Assembly: GCA_014190235.1 (NCBI GenBank)
Contig: BJGC01000005.1
Span: 1-64,000 of the forward strand
Direction of reading: 5' to 3'
Source: Actinomycetes bacterium
GTDB lineage: Bacteria > Actinomycetota > Acidimicrobiia > Acidimicrobiales > Ilumatobacteraceae
Length of the DNA: 64,000 nt
Shown here one piece after another: positions 52,992 through 62,243 of the stretch. The notes under the pieces are model-generated. The model had not been told where the DNA came from and made no database searches. It saw only the letters and a program-made list of their open reading frames with translations. Both the position numbers and the translations under genes were made by a program. Numbering within the stretch: position 1 is the stretch's first letter; each line of letters opens with the position of its first letter.

Positions 52992-54443
52992 TTACATTAA
53001 TGGTCTGGCGGTCGGCAGCACTGGCGAGGGTAAATCGGAACTGCCCATCAGGTATTCGTCAACCCCCCGAGCACATGAACGCCCCTCAGCAATTGCCCAC
53101 ACAATCAGGCTCTGTCCCCGACCCATGTCACCGGCTGCAAATACCCCCGGCACATTTGTCATGTAGTTGTCGTCGCGCGCCACATTGCCACGCTCGTCAA
53201 GAGCCACTCCCAGTTCGCTGAGCCATGAGCCTTTTTCTGGACCGACGAAACCAAGCGCGAGCAACACAAGATCGGCTGGCAACTCTTGTTCTGTTCCGGC
53301 TATTTTTTCAAACTTGCCATCGCGCATCTCGACTTCGTGCAATAACAATGCTTTGACATTGCCGTTGCCGTCATCAATAAATCGCTCGGTGTTCACGCTG
53401 AAAATTCGTTCGCCGCCTTCTTCGTGCGCAGACGATGTGCGATAGATCAGACTCCATTGCGGCCACGGATTATTGTCCGCGCGAACATCTGGTGGTTGAG
53501 CCATGATCTCAAGTTGCGTTGTACTGGCTGCACCTTGACGATGTGCGGTGCCCAAACAGTCAGCACCCGTATCACCACCACCGATAATGATGACGTGCTT
53601 GCCTTCGGCAGAGATCGCGGGCTCACTAAAGTCGCCCTCCTGTACCTTGTTGGCAATCGGCAAATACTCCATTGCCTGATAAATGCCTCGCAACTCTCGA
53701 CCAGGCACAGGCAGGTCACGCCATGCGGTTGCTCCACATGCCAGCACCACGACATCATGACCAGCACGCAAGATATCGATATTGAGCAGGCCCCCGACGT
53801 CGGCGTTTGTACGAAACTCAGTTCCTTCGGCTTTCATCTGTTCGATTCGTCGCTCGATCTGATGCTTTTCCATCTTGAACTCAGGGATTCCGTAACGCAG
53901 GAGACCACCGATTCTGTCCGCTCGCTCCAACACCACAACATCATGACCAGCACGACTCAATTGCTGCGCTACTGCAAGCCCTGCTGGTCCACTTCCGATG
54001 ACTGCAACGCGCTTGCCGGTTTTTGTACTGCAGATCTGGGGTTCAATCCAACCATTTTCCCACGCCATGTCAACAATCGAAACTTCTACTTGTTTGATTG
54101 AAACAGGGTTCTGATTAATTCCAAGCACGCACGCCGACTCACATGGCGCTGGACACAAGCGTCCTGTGAATTCTGGGAAATTATTTGTTGCATGAAGACG
54201 ATCGATCGCCTCACGCCAATGTTGGCGATATACCAAGTCATTCCAGTCTGGAATTAAATTGCCAAGTGGACATCCGTTATTGCAAAACGGAATTCCGCAA
54301 TCCATGCAACGACCTGCTTGTTGGCGCAAGTCATCTTCTGGGAACGGCTGATACACCTCGCGCCAGTCACGCAAACGCACTTGCACAGGGCGACGAATTG
54401 CGCCCGAGCGATCCCATTTCAAAAAACCTGTTGTTTCACCCAC
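52992..54443 (-). CDS. gltD: Glutamate synthase small (beta) subunit
   Basis: The NADPH-oxidising partner of GltB has 483 residues. The Fe-S Cys set is visible as [17 protein letters not shown] near residue 45 and [17 protein letters not shown] near residue 95. FAD and NADPH Rossmann loops are [17 protein letters not shown] and [16 protein letters not shown]. The electrons it takes from NADPH drive GltB. The GTG start overlaps the gltB stop by 8 bp, so they are co-translated. Confidence 0.97.
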   Translation of the reverse strand: MGETTGFLKWDRSGAIRRPVQVRLRDWREVYQPFPEDDLRQQAGRCMDCGIPFCNNGCPLGNLIPDWNDLVYRQHWREAIDRLHATNNFPEFTGRLCPAPCESACVLGINQNPVSIKQVEVSIVDMAWENGWIEPQICSTKTGKRVAVIGSGPAGLAVAQQLSRAGHDVVVLERADRIGGLLRYGIPEFKMEKHQIERRIEQMKAEGTEFRTNADVGGLLNIDILRAGHDVVVLACGATAWRDLPVPGRELRGIYQAMEYLPIANKVQEGDFSEPAISAEGKHVIIIGGGDTGADCLGTAHRQGAASTTQLEIMAQPPDVRADNNPWPQWSLIYRTSSAHEEGGERIFSVNTERFIDDGNGNVKALLLHEVEMRDGKFEKIAGTEQELPADLVLLALGFVGPEKGSWLSELGVALDERGNVARDDNYMTNVPGVFAAGDMGRGQSLIVWAIAEGRSCARGVDEYLMGSSDLPSPVLPTARPLM

Positions 54444-57400
54444 GAGCCACCTCCATTACTCGAACTGCAGTCTCATCCTCAGACCAACCTTGCGTCTTTG
54501 CGGTCGCAAGAACCCCCAGCACGCGCTTGTAGTCGCCTGGCATAACTTTGCGGAAGTTGATCACCTCTGTTGACCAGTTAGCCAAGATGGATGCACCAAC
54601 CTGCGAGCCCGTGTACTGATAATGACGTTCAATAATGTCGTGCAACCACTCGGCGTCTACACCTTGAACAACTTCGAGCTCTACCATCTCGTCATTCACA
54701 TTGTCTGAGAATTCATCATCTGGGTCATAGACGTAGGCAACACCGCCAGACATTCCAGCAGCAAAGTTGCGGCCCGTCGCACCGAGCACAACGACGTTTC
54801 CACCCGTCATGTACTCGCAACCATGGTCTCCGATTCCTTCGACTACTGCTGTTGCTCCAGAGTTGCGCACGCAAAAACGTTCGCCCACTGTCCCGCGCAA
54901 AAATATCTCACCACTTGTAGCGCCATACCCAATCACGTTTCCGGCAATCACGTTGTCTTGGGCGACAAATGTTGAATCTCGGTGTGGGTGCACAATCAGT
55001 CGACCACCTGATAATCCCTTGCCGAGATAATCATTTGAGTCACCCTCAAGACGCATCTCAATACCGCTCGGAACGAACGCTCCAAAACTTTGACCCGCTG
55101 ACCCGACGAAATGAATCGAAATTGTTCCGTCAGGCAGCCCCGCTCCACCCCACTTCTGAGTGACGACGCTTCCAAGCATTGTTCCGACAGTGCGATGCAC
55201 ATTACGAATCGGCATCTCAATCGATACTTTGCTGGCGTTTTCAATCGCTGTTGCAGAGAGAGCGATCAATTGATTATCAAGTGCAAGTTCTAGCCCGTGA
55301 TCTTGGGCAACTGATTGCAACAGTGTCTGGTTGTACGGATTCTTAGGCACAGCCAAAAGAGGCGAAATATCAAGGCCATGCAACTTCCAGTGATCGACGG
55401 CGCTGCGTGCATCAATCATTTCGACATGTCCAACCGCTTCTGCAATGCTACGGAATCCGAGTGCTGCTAAGTTCTCCCGAACTTCTTGAGCAATAAACTC
55501 AAAAAAGTTCACGACGAATTCTGGTTTGCCGCTAAAGCGTGATCGCAACTCCGGATTTTGTGTGGCAATACCGACTGGACATGTATCGAGATGACATACA
55601 CGCATCATGATGCAACCACTCACAACAAGTGGCGCTGTTGCAAAACCGAATTCTTCTGCACCCAAAAGTGCCGCAATCACCACGTCGCGACCAGTTTTCA
55701 TTTGTCCGTCTGTCTGCACCACGATGCGGTCACGCAAGCCGTTAAGCAACAATGTTTGTTGCGTCTCAGCAAGACCGAGTTCCCACGGCGCACCTGCGTG
55801 CTTGAGCGATGTCAATGGCGATGCACCTGTACCGCCGTCATGACCTGAGATCAGCACCACGTCTGCTTTGGCTTTGCTGACTCCAGCGGCAACTGTGCCG
55901 ACCCCAACCTCAGCAACTAGTTTCACGTGAATACGTGCTGCAGGGTTTGAGTTTTTCAAGTCATGAATGAGTTGCTTCAGGTCTTCAATGGAATAAATGT
56001 CGTGATGCGGTGGCGGACTAATGAGTCCGACTCCTGGCGTGCTGTGACGCGTTTTTGCGATCCATGGATACACCTTGTATCCGGGCAATTGACCGCCTTC
56101 ACCAGGTTTTGCACCTTGTGCCATTTTGATCTGCAAGTCATCGGCGTTCACTAAGTACTCACTCGTCACACCAAAGCGACCAGAAGCGACTTGCTTGATT
56201 GCACTGCGCTTGGAGTCGCCGTTTGGCATCGGAACAAATCGCTCCGCATCTTCGCCGCCCTCGCCAGTATTGCTCTTTGCACCAATACGGTTCATGGCAA
56301 TAGCAAGTGTCTCGTGTGCCTCTGCTGAAATCGATCCATAACTCATTGCGCCTGTTGAGAAGCGCTTGACTATTTCTGAAACTGGTTCTACTTCGTCGAT
56401 AGATATGACTGGTCGAATATCGGATCTGAATTCAAAGAGTCCGCGCAATGTCGACAAGGTGCGAGCCTGGTCGTCTACAAGAGATGTGTACTCTTTGAAA
56501 ATGTCGTACCGCTTCGCGCGAGTCGAGTGTTGCAATCGATATACCGTGTCGGGGTTGAACAAGTGGTGCTCGCCCTCGCGCCGCCACTGATATTCGCCAC
56601 CCAGATCCAACTCACGATGCGCACGCAACTCTGGTCGATTTGGATGTGCCATCGCATGCCTCGAGGCGACTTCGCTGGCGATTTCGTCCAGCCCAATTCC
56701 GCCCAAACGGGATACTGTGCCGACGAAAAACTCATCGACAAGCTCTGTCGAAAGACCAATTGCTTCAAAAATTTGCGCACCCGTGTATGAAGCGACTGTC
56801 GATACGCCCATCTTCGACATCACCTTTAACACGCCTTTGCCAGATGCTTTGATGTAATTCAAAACAGCCTTGTGCGGGTCCATCTCGCCGAGTGAATGCA
56901 ATCCCCGACCATCGTCAGCCGCAACCATCGCTTCAATCGATTCGAAGGCGAGATACGGGTTAATTGCACCAGCCCCGTATCCGACCAACAGAGCCATGTG
57001 ATGCACTTCACGCGCATCGCCTGCTTCAACTATCAGACCAACTTGCGTGCGAGTTTTTTCACGAATCAAGTGGTGGTGTACTGCACTCGTCAACAATAAC
57101 GACGGAATCGGCGCAAACACTTCGTCGCTGTTGCGATCCGAAAGCACAACAATGCGAATGCCGTCAGTGATCGCGGCAGAAACTTCATCTCGCACACGAT
57201 TCAATGCCTCGCGCAAGCCTTCTCCACCATCTGCGACGCGATACAAACCGCTCACCACAATTGATCGCAAATGAGGATGTGTCTTGTCATCGTTAATGTG
57301 AATAATCTTTGCTAGATCATCGTTATCTAAAATCGGAAATGGCAATGACAACTGACGACAACTGTCAGGACCTGGCGCCAGTAGATTGCCTTCTGGTCCC

Positions 57401-59007
57401 ACACTTGTTCCGATTGCAGTCACAACTGCTTCACGAATCGCATCAAGTGGTGGGTTCGTCACTTGGGCAAACAACTGCGAAAAATAATCAAAGAGCAGTC
57501 GCGGCCTCTCCGACAACACTGCAATCGGAGTATCTGTACCCATTGAGCCAATCGGTTCGGTTCCAGTGCGTGCAGTCGGAGCAATGATGATTTTAAGTTC
57601 TTCGTGCGTATATCCGAACATCTGCTGACGTCGAGTCACGCTGTCGCGACTATGCACTACATGTTCTCGCGCTGGCAAGTCATCTAGTTCTGTTAGGCCA
57701 TCCTGTAGCCATTTCTCATAGGGATGCTGCGCCGCCAACTCCATTTTGATTTCATTGTCATCGATAATGCGACCCTGCGCGGTGTCAATCAGCAACATTC
57801 GCCCAGGCTGTAGACGGCCTTTTTTGATGACGCGACTTGGCTCAATGTCGAGCACTCCGGTCTCGCTTGCAAGTACCACGAGACCGTCTGACGTCACCCA
57901 ATACCGTCCAGGTCGCAAGCCATTGCGATCTAATACTGCCCCAATGACAGTTCCGTCAGTAAAGGCGATGTCTGCTGGTCCATCCCACGGCTCCATCAAT
58001 GACGAGTGGAACTTATAAAAAGCGCGCTTGCTCGGATCCATCCGCTCATTGTGTTCCCATGCTTCAGGAATCATCATCAACAACGCATGCGGTAATGAAC
58101 GACCCGCAAGATGCAATAGCTCGAGCACCTCATCAAAACTTGCGCTGTCGCTCATACTCGGCGTACAGATTGGAAACGCCCGATCAAGACCCGGTATCAA
58201 TTCGCTTTCAAGCAATGCTTCGCGCGTCGCCATCCAGTTACGGTTTCCTTGAACAGTATTGATCTCGCCGTTATGTGCGATGTACCGATACGGATGCGCG
58301 AGCGGCCACGACGGAAACGTGTTTGTGCTAAATCTGCTGTGCACTAATACCAAGGCTGACTCAATGCGTTCGTCAGAAAGATCGGGAAAGAACTCTTGCA
58401 ACTCTGGTGTGGTGAGCATGCCTTTATAAATGAATGTTCGCGCTGACAACGATGCAAAATACGTGCGCATCGCACCAGTCAGTTCATGCTCTATACGCTT
58501 GCGCACAATAAACAATTTGCGATCAAGATCAATTCCAGTTGCACCATCTGGGTCATCAATAAAATATTGATAGAACGACGGCATTACAGCCAAAGCACTC
58601 GCACCCAAACACTTTGGTTCAATAGGAACCTGACGCCATCCCAATGGCCGCAGACCTTCTTCGCGACTGATGCGCTCAACTGTGTCAATCGCTTTGTTCG
58701 CGTCTGCTGCACCCGCTGGCAAAAACGCTAACCCCGCGGCATATGCTCCCAACTTGGGCAATGCAAAATCAACGACTCCACGAAAGAACCTGTCCGGAAT
58801 CTGAAACAGAACTCCGGCGCCATCACCCGTTGCCGCCTCTGCTCCGGTTGCGCCACGATGCTCCATGTTGCACAATGCGCCAAGACCCAACGACACCAAC
58901 TCGCGACTCTGTGTGCCCGCAATATTGACGACGAACGACACGCCACATGAGTCGTGCTCAAAGCGTGGGTCGTAGAGCCCAGATGAAGGTGGAAGATCGT
59001 GATTCAT
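54436..59007 (-). CDS. gltB: Glutamate synthase large (alpha) subunit
   Basis: The enzyme makes two glutamates from glutamine and 2-oxoglutarate. The 1523 residues are full length: class II amidotransferase with the nucleophilic Cys in [14 protein letters not shown] near residue 21 (short propeptide), central domain, FMN barrel ([37 protein letters not shown]), the 3Fe-4S Cys triplet ([17 protein letters not shown]) and the C-terminal beta-helix ([17 protein letters not shown]). The ATG at 59007 is preceded by AAGGA inside a structured leader. Together with GltD it assimilates ammonium. Confidence 0.98.
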   Translation of the reverse strand: MNHDLPPSSGLYDPRFEHDSCGVSFVVNIAGTQSRELVSLGLGALCNMEHRGATGAEAATGDGAGVLFQIPDRFFRGVVDFALPKLGAYAAGLAFLPAGAADANKAIDTVERISREEGLRPLGWRQVPIEPKCLGASALAVMPSFYQYFIDDPDGATGIDLDRKLFIVRKRIEHELTGAMRTYFASLSARTFIYKGMLTTPELQEFFPDLSDERIESALVLVHSRFSTNTFPSWPLAHPYRYIAHNGEINTVQGNRNWMATREALLESELIPGLDRAFPICTPSMSDSASFDEVLELLHLAGRSLPHALLMMIPEAWEHNERMDPSKRAFYKFHSSLMEPWDGPADIAFTDGTVIGAVLDRNGLRPGRYWVTSDGLVVLASETGVLDIEPSRVIKKGRLQPGRMLLIDTAQGRIIDDNEIKMELAAQHPYEKWLQDGLTELDDLPAREHVVHSRDSVTRRQQMFGYTHEELKIIIAPTARTGTEPIGSMGTDTPIAVLSERPRLLFDYFSQLFAQVTNPPLDAIREAVVTAIGTSVGPEGNLLAPGPDSCRQLSLPFPILDNDDLAKIIHINDDKTHPHLRSIVVSGLYRVADGGEGLREALNRVRDEVSAAITDGIRIVVLSDRNSDEVFAPIPSLLLTSAVHHHLIREKTRTQVGLIVEAGDAREVHHMALLVGYGAGAINPYLAFESIEAMVAADDGRGLHSLGEMDPHKAVLNYIKASGKGVLKVMSKMGVSTVASYTGAQIFEAIGLSTELVDEFFVGTVSRLGGIGLDEIASEVASRHAMAHPNRPELRAHRELDLGGEYQWRREGEHHLFNPDTVYRLQHSTRAKRYDIFKEYTSLVDDQARTLSTLRGLFEFRSDIRPVISIDEVEPVSEIVKRFSTGAMSYGSISAEAHETLAIAMNRIGAKSNTGEGGEDAERFVPMPNGDSKRSAIKQVASGRFGVTSEYLVNADDLQIKMAQGAKPGEGGQLPGYKVYPWIAKTRHSTPGVGLISPPPHHDIYSIEDLKQLIHDLKNSNPAARIHVKLVAEVGVGTVAAGVSKAKADVVLISGHDGGTGASPLTSLKHAGAPWELGLAETQQTLLLNGLRDRIVVQTDGQMKTGRDVVIAALLGAEEFGFATAPLVVSGCIMMRVCHLDTCPVGIATQNPELRSRFSGKPEFVVNFFEFIAQEVRENLAALGFRSIAEAVGHVEMIDARSAVDHWKLHGLDISPLLAVPKNPYNQTLLQSVAQDHGLELALDNQLIALSATAIENASKVSIEMPIRNVHRTVGTMLGSVVTQKWGGAGLPDGTISIHFVGSAGQSFGAFVPSGIEMRLEGDSNDYLGKGLSGGRLIVHPHRDSTFVAQDNVIAGNVIGYGATSGEIFLRGTVGERFCVRNSGATAVVEGIGDHGCEYMTGGNVVVLGATGRNFAAGMSGGVAYVYDPDDEFSDNVNDEMVELEVVQGVDAEWLHDIIERHYQYTGSQVGASILANWSTEVINFRKVMPGDYKRVLGVLATAKTQGWSEDETAVRVMEVARG

Positions 59008-59070
59008 GCGTTGTCCTTATTAAACGGCGAGTCTCAGCCAAAGACTGAGTGTGTACCCCCGAGACAACGC
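59008..59070 (-). promoter_or_regulatory. Structured 5' leader of gltB
   Basis: In the transcript GCGTTGTC (59063-59070) can pair perfectly with GACAACGC (59008-59015), which ends next to the gltB ATG and overlaps its AAGGA. Inside is a second stem, CTCAGTC/GGCTGAG with loop TTT (59033-59049). The long stem would block the ribosome site. No glutamine-riboswitch core could be recognised. Confidence 0.45.
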
Positions 59071-59172
59071 TGGCCCGAGTAACCTTCAGACTACAGACAC
59101 CTCGCCTTGCGTGCCAAACTTATTTGCACAATTTCGTGCTGCAGTTCTTGCTGCAGATCGATATAGGGCTTC

Positions 59173-59991
59173 TTACTTTGGGTCGATAAAGGCAGGTGCG
59201 CGTTTTTCAAAGTCACTCATCACGGCTTCACGTTGGTTATGGCCGCCAATCATCTGGCCAATCGTGCGCCTTTCGGCCTCAAATTGAGCCGCCGCGTACT
59301 CCACTGTCATGCGATTCAGGAGTTCTTTGGCTCCACGCACTGCATCGGGGCTGCGCTTGCAAATCTCGGCGGCATAGGCAAATGCATCGTCGCGGGGATT
59401 CTCAGACAAACGAGTCACAACACCAATTGCATGTGCTTCACGGCCGTCAAAAATGCGGGCGGACAGCACGATGTCTTTCATGACATCAGGACGCACAAGT
59501 CCCTGGAGCAAAACCGTTCCTGCGCAGTCGGGCACTAATCCCCAATATGTTTCGCGCACGCTGAACTTTGTGTCGGGATGCGCAAGGCGAATGTCTGCTC
59601 CAAGAGCAATCTGGCAACCCGCACCGAGTGCGTGTCCGTGTACTGCTGCAACCACTGGCACCGGGACTTCTTGCCACACCCACGCCGCTTGCTGACCAAG
59701 ATGAGTAATGCGCCCTTCTTGCATGTCGCCGGCTGTTGGTTGTTTTTTATTGGTGTCTTGCTCACTGCCACCGGCCATCGCGCCCATTGACGCAAGATCA
59801 AGCCCCGCACAAAATGATGCACCTTCGCCCGATAACACAACAACACGAATCTGTTTGTTGGTCTTGAGCGACTCGCCTGCGTCAACAATTGCCTGAAACT
59901 GTTCGCCGTCTAACGCATTGCGCTTATCGGGGCGGTTAAACCGCACATCGGCAATGCCGTCAGAAATAGAGATAGTAACCCTGTTGCTCAT
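59173..59991 (-). CDS. Enoyl-CoA hydratase/isomerase (crotonase) family protein
   Basis: About 272 residues from ATG 59991; a longer frame to 60093 overlaps the divergent nitroreductase. It opens MSNRVTISISDGIADVRFNR. The oxyanion-hole segments are FCAGLDLASMG and AAVHGHALGAGCQIALGADI (near residue 125), and the substrate segment follows at FSVRETYWGLVPDCAGTVLL. The acid Glu is not at the strict hydratase site, so isomerase, hydratase or another crotonase reaction is possible. It probably acts on a fatty or aromatic acyl-CoA. Confidence 0.9.
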   Translation of the reverse strand: MSNRVTISISDGIADVRFNRPDKRNALDGEQFQAIVDAGESLKTNKQIRVVVLSGEGASFCAGLDLASMGAMAGGSEQDTNKKQPTAGDMQEGRITHLGQQAAWVWQEVPVPVVAAVHGHALGAGCQIALGADIRLAHPDTKFSVRETYWGLVPDCAGTVLLQGLVRPDVMKDIVLSARIFDGREAHAIGVVTRLSENPRDDAFAYAAEICKRSPDAVRGAKELLNRMTVEYAAAQFEAERRTIGQMIGGHNQREAVMSDFEKRAPAFIDPK

Positions 59992-60087
59992 ATTGCCATT
60001 ATGACAGCCCTTCGGCCAGAGTTTCCTGCCGCAGGGCCAATGTCGTCCGCTGAGCACACATCGCGTCTCACATGGCAGAATGCACCC

Positions 60088-60735
60088 ATGCATTTAAACC
60101 TTTCCGCCGATGAAGTACTTACAACAACCCGCAGTGTGCGCAAGCGCCTGGATTTTGACCGCCCCGTCGAACGAGAAATCGTCGAAGAATGCCTTGAGTT
60201 GGCACTGCAGGCGCCAACGGGTTCAAACAGCCAAGGATGGCATTGGGTGGTCATTGAAGATGCAGCCAAGAAAAAAGCCCTTGCTGATATCTACAAGAAG
60301 AACTTTGAGATGTACATCAACATGCCCGGGCGTGTCTACGCAGAAGGCGACATGAGATCGGCACAAATCGGCGCTGTTCGCAACTCAGCGATGTATTTGT
60401 CAGACAACTTTCATAAATCACCATTGATGCTGATTCCGTGCATTGAGGGTCGTCTTGACAACTTGCCGTCGTTCGCCACTGCATCTGCATGGGGTTCACT
60501 TCTGCCCGCAGTGTGGAGCTTTATGTTGGCATTGCGCGAGCGCGGAATGGGATCGGCGTGGACAACAATCCACATGATGAATGGCGGCGAAGAAGAGGCT
60601 GCGAACCTGCTCGGAATCCCGCACGCAAACATTAGTCAGGGTGGATTGTTTCCGATTGCTTACACCGTCGGCACCGACTTCAAGCCAGCAAAACGCTTGC
60701 CTGTTTCTTCCGTTTTGCACTGGGATAAGTGGTGA
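60088..60735 (+). CDS. Nitroreductase-family flavoprotein
   Basis: From ATG 60088 it has about 215 residues and begins MHLNLSADEVLTTTRSVRKR. The FMN-binding TRSVRKR and LQAPTGSNSQGWHWVVI segments, then LGIPHANISQGGLFPIAYTVG, identify the nitroreductase superfamily. Members reduce nitro groups, quinones or enoyl compounds, or take part in flavin-dependent dealkylation. ATGs at 60040 and 60001 are alternative starts. The stop overlaps the next GTG (GTGA) and it is coupled to a crotonase gene, pointing to acyl or xenobiotic metabolism. Confidence 0.9.
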   Translation: MHLNLSADEVLTTTRSVRKRLDFDRPVEREIVEECLELALQAPTGSNSQGWHWVVIEDAAKKKALADIYKKNFEMYINMPGRVYAEGDMRSAQIGAVRNSAMYLSDNFHKSPLMLIPCIEGRLDNLPSFATASAWGSLLPAVWSFMLALRERGMGSAWTTIHMMNGGEEEAANLLGIPHANISQGGLFPIAYTVGTDFKPAKRLPVSSVLHWDKW

Positions 60736-61448
60736 CAAACGGTTTTGTGACATATGCGTTGACAGACGGCGTCGCTGTCATCACGATGGATGACGGCAAA
60801 GCAAATGCGCTGTCGCTCGAGATGCAAATTGCAATTAACTCAGCGCTCGATCAAGCCCAAAGCGACAACGCGACCGTCGTATTAACAGGCAGATCCGGAA
60901 TCTTGTCTGCAGGCTTTGACTTAAAAACTCTGGCGCGCGGCGGCGACGACGCGACCGCAATGCTCAACGGTGGCCTTGAGTTGTCGCTTCGGATGCTGAA
61001 TTTTCCCACCCCAATAGTTATCGCGTGTAGTGGGCACGCCATTGCAATGGGAGTATTCTTGCTTTTATCGGGTGACTATCGCATCGGAATCGCAGGCAAC
61101 TACAAGTACACCGCAAACGAAGTTGCAATCGGAATGACCATGCCTTTCTCTGCGATTGAAATCATGCGTCAACGATTGACCCCATCGGCAATGAATCGTG
61201 CAGTATTGCTTGCCGAAGTTTTCACCCCAAACAATGCTATTGAGACAGGTTTTCTTGACCTTGTTGTTGACGAGGCTCACCTGATGAGTGCGGCAATGAG
61301 CTTTGCTGCATCCACATCAGGGCTGAACGCAGCAGCGCATTTGGCAAGCAAGAAGCGCATGCGCGCAAATGCTATCAATGACATCACGGCAGGGCTTGCC
61401 CTTGACTATGCCGGTTGGCGCAAACAATTCGCCGTTAAACAGGACTAG
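60732..61448 (+). CDS. Enoyl-CoA hydratase/isomerase (crotonase) family protein
   Basis: About 238 residues from the GTG at 60732, which overlaps the upstream TGA. The crotonase fold is shown by DGVAVITMDDGKANALSLEM, the first oxyanion segment SAGFDLKTLARG and the second ACSGHAIAMGVFLLLSGDYR. The active-site acids usual for hydratases are not clear, so another crotonase reaction is possible. It shows little identity to the crotonase at 59173, so it is not a recent duplicate. It ends 4 bp within the convergent GntR gene region. Confidence 0.9.
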   Translation: MTNGFVTYALTDGVAVITMDDGKANALSLEMQIAINSALDQAQSDNATVVLTGRSGILSAGFDLKTLARGGDDATAMLNGGLELSLRMLNFPTPIVIACSGHAIAMGVFLLLSGDYRIGIAGNYKYTANEVAIGMTMPFSAIEIMRQRLTPSAMNRAVLLAEVFTPNNAIETGFLDLVVDEAHLMSAAMSFAASTSGLNAAAHLASKKRMRANAINDITAGLALDYAGWRKQFAVKQD

Positions 61449-62176
61449 TCGACAAGCCGCAGGCCCGATGGCGCAATCGACGGTTGCGCATACGGAAGAT
61501 CAACAACAAACTCTGTCCGATGCCCCGGAAACACATGCCGAGAGACCAATACAACTTGGCCACTGGTCGTAGATGTAATGCGTTCGCATCGCAAAACAGG
61601 TGAACCTGGCGGAACATGAAGCAACTCTGCCTCTGCGGTGTTGGCCGCGTCGGCGCCAATAGTTTGTGATGCACCGCTCAGTGGTACTTCGAGTAATTCA
61701 TAAAACGGAGACCGCTCAACATCGGCGCGTGACAAGTGCTGAGCGAGATCTGCTGGACACCAAACAGTGACCAATGCAAATGGTTCTCCGTCGGCAGTAT
61801 TGAGTCGACTCACTCGCAAGACGTGTGGTGTTGCCAGCACAAGAGCAATGTCACGTGGTGCTTTTTCAAAAACGAATTCCAGAATTCGCCGCTCAGGCTG
61901 CATTCCGCTGTCACGCATTTGATCTTCGATGGTGGCTAAGCGACCAAGTGGCTGGCGCACCTGCTTGCCGGCGACAAACCATCCAAAGCCTTGGCGAGCA
62001 TCAACAAGACCTTCCTCACGCAAGATTTCAAGAGCCTTACGAATCGTGACCCGACTCACGCCAAATTCCGCTGACATTTCTGATTCGCTCGGTAAAACTC
62101 GACCAGCGGCGTATGCCCCAGATGAAACGCGCATGCGAAGTTCGTCCGCGATTCCGTGATAGCGAATTGTCCTCAC
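61445..62176 (-). CDS. GntR/HutC-family transcriptional regulator
   Basis: The 243-residue repressor has a GTG start (MRTIRYHGIADELRMRVSSG). The N-terminal winged helix is AAGRVLPSESEMSAEFGVSR followed by VTIRKALEILREEGLVDAR. The C-terminal half (about 85-240) is a UTRA effector domain with FVFEKAPRDIALVLATPHVL and VLRCERITSTTSGQVVLVSR. HutC-type regulators bind small metabolites. It is divergent from aconitase across 67 bp that hold TTGTAT repeats, so it likely controls itself and aconitase. It overlaps the crotonase gene's end by 4 bp. Confidence 0.93.
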   Translation of the reverse strand: MRTIRYHGIADELRMRVSSGAYAAGRVLPSESEMSAEFGVSRVTIRKALEILREEGLVDARQGFGWFVAGKQVRQPLGRLATIEDQMRDSGMQPERRILEFVFEKAPRDIALVLATPHVLRVSRLNTADGEPFALVTVWCPADLAQHLSRADVERSPFYELLEVPLSGASQTIGADAANTAEAELLHVPPGSPVLRCERITSTTSGQVVLVSRHVFPGHRTEFVVDLPYAQPSIAPSGLRLVD

Positions 62177-62178
62177 TC

Positions 62179-62215
62179 TTGTATTCTACCCACACTTGTA
62201 TTAGAGTTGTATACA
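62179..62215 (+). promoter_or_regulatory. TTGTAT repeats, candidate GntR operator
   Basis: TTGTAT occurs at 62179-62184, 62196-62201 and 62207-62212. The last lies in the palindrome TGTATACA (62208-62215). GntR/HutC proteins bind GT-N-TA-N-AC-like palindromes, which this resembles. It is in the gap between the GntR gene and aconitase, and 29 bp before the aconitase ATG. Confidence 0.55.
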
Positions 62216-62243
62216 TAGGACACACCCACAGAATCGAGACATT

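Noticed and set aside
59008-59070. Glutamine (glnA-type) riboswitch before gltB
   Set aside because: The outer stem resembles one superficially, but the conserved core (GGAAGUAGG-like) is missing.
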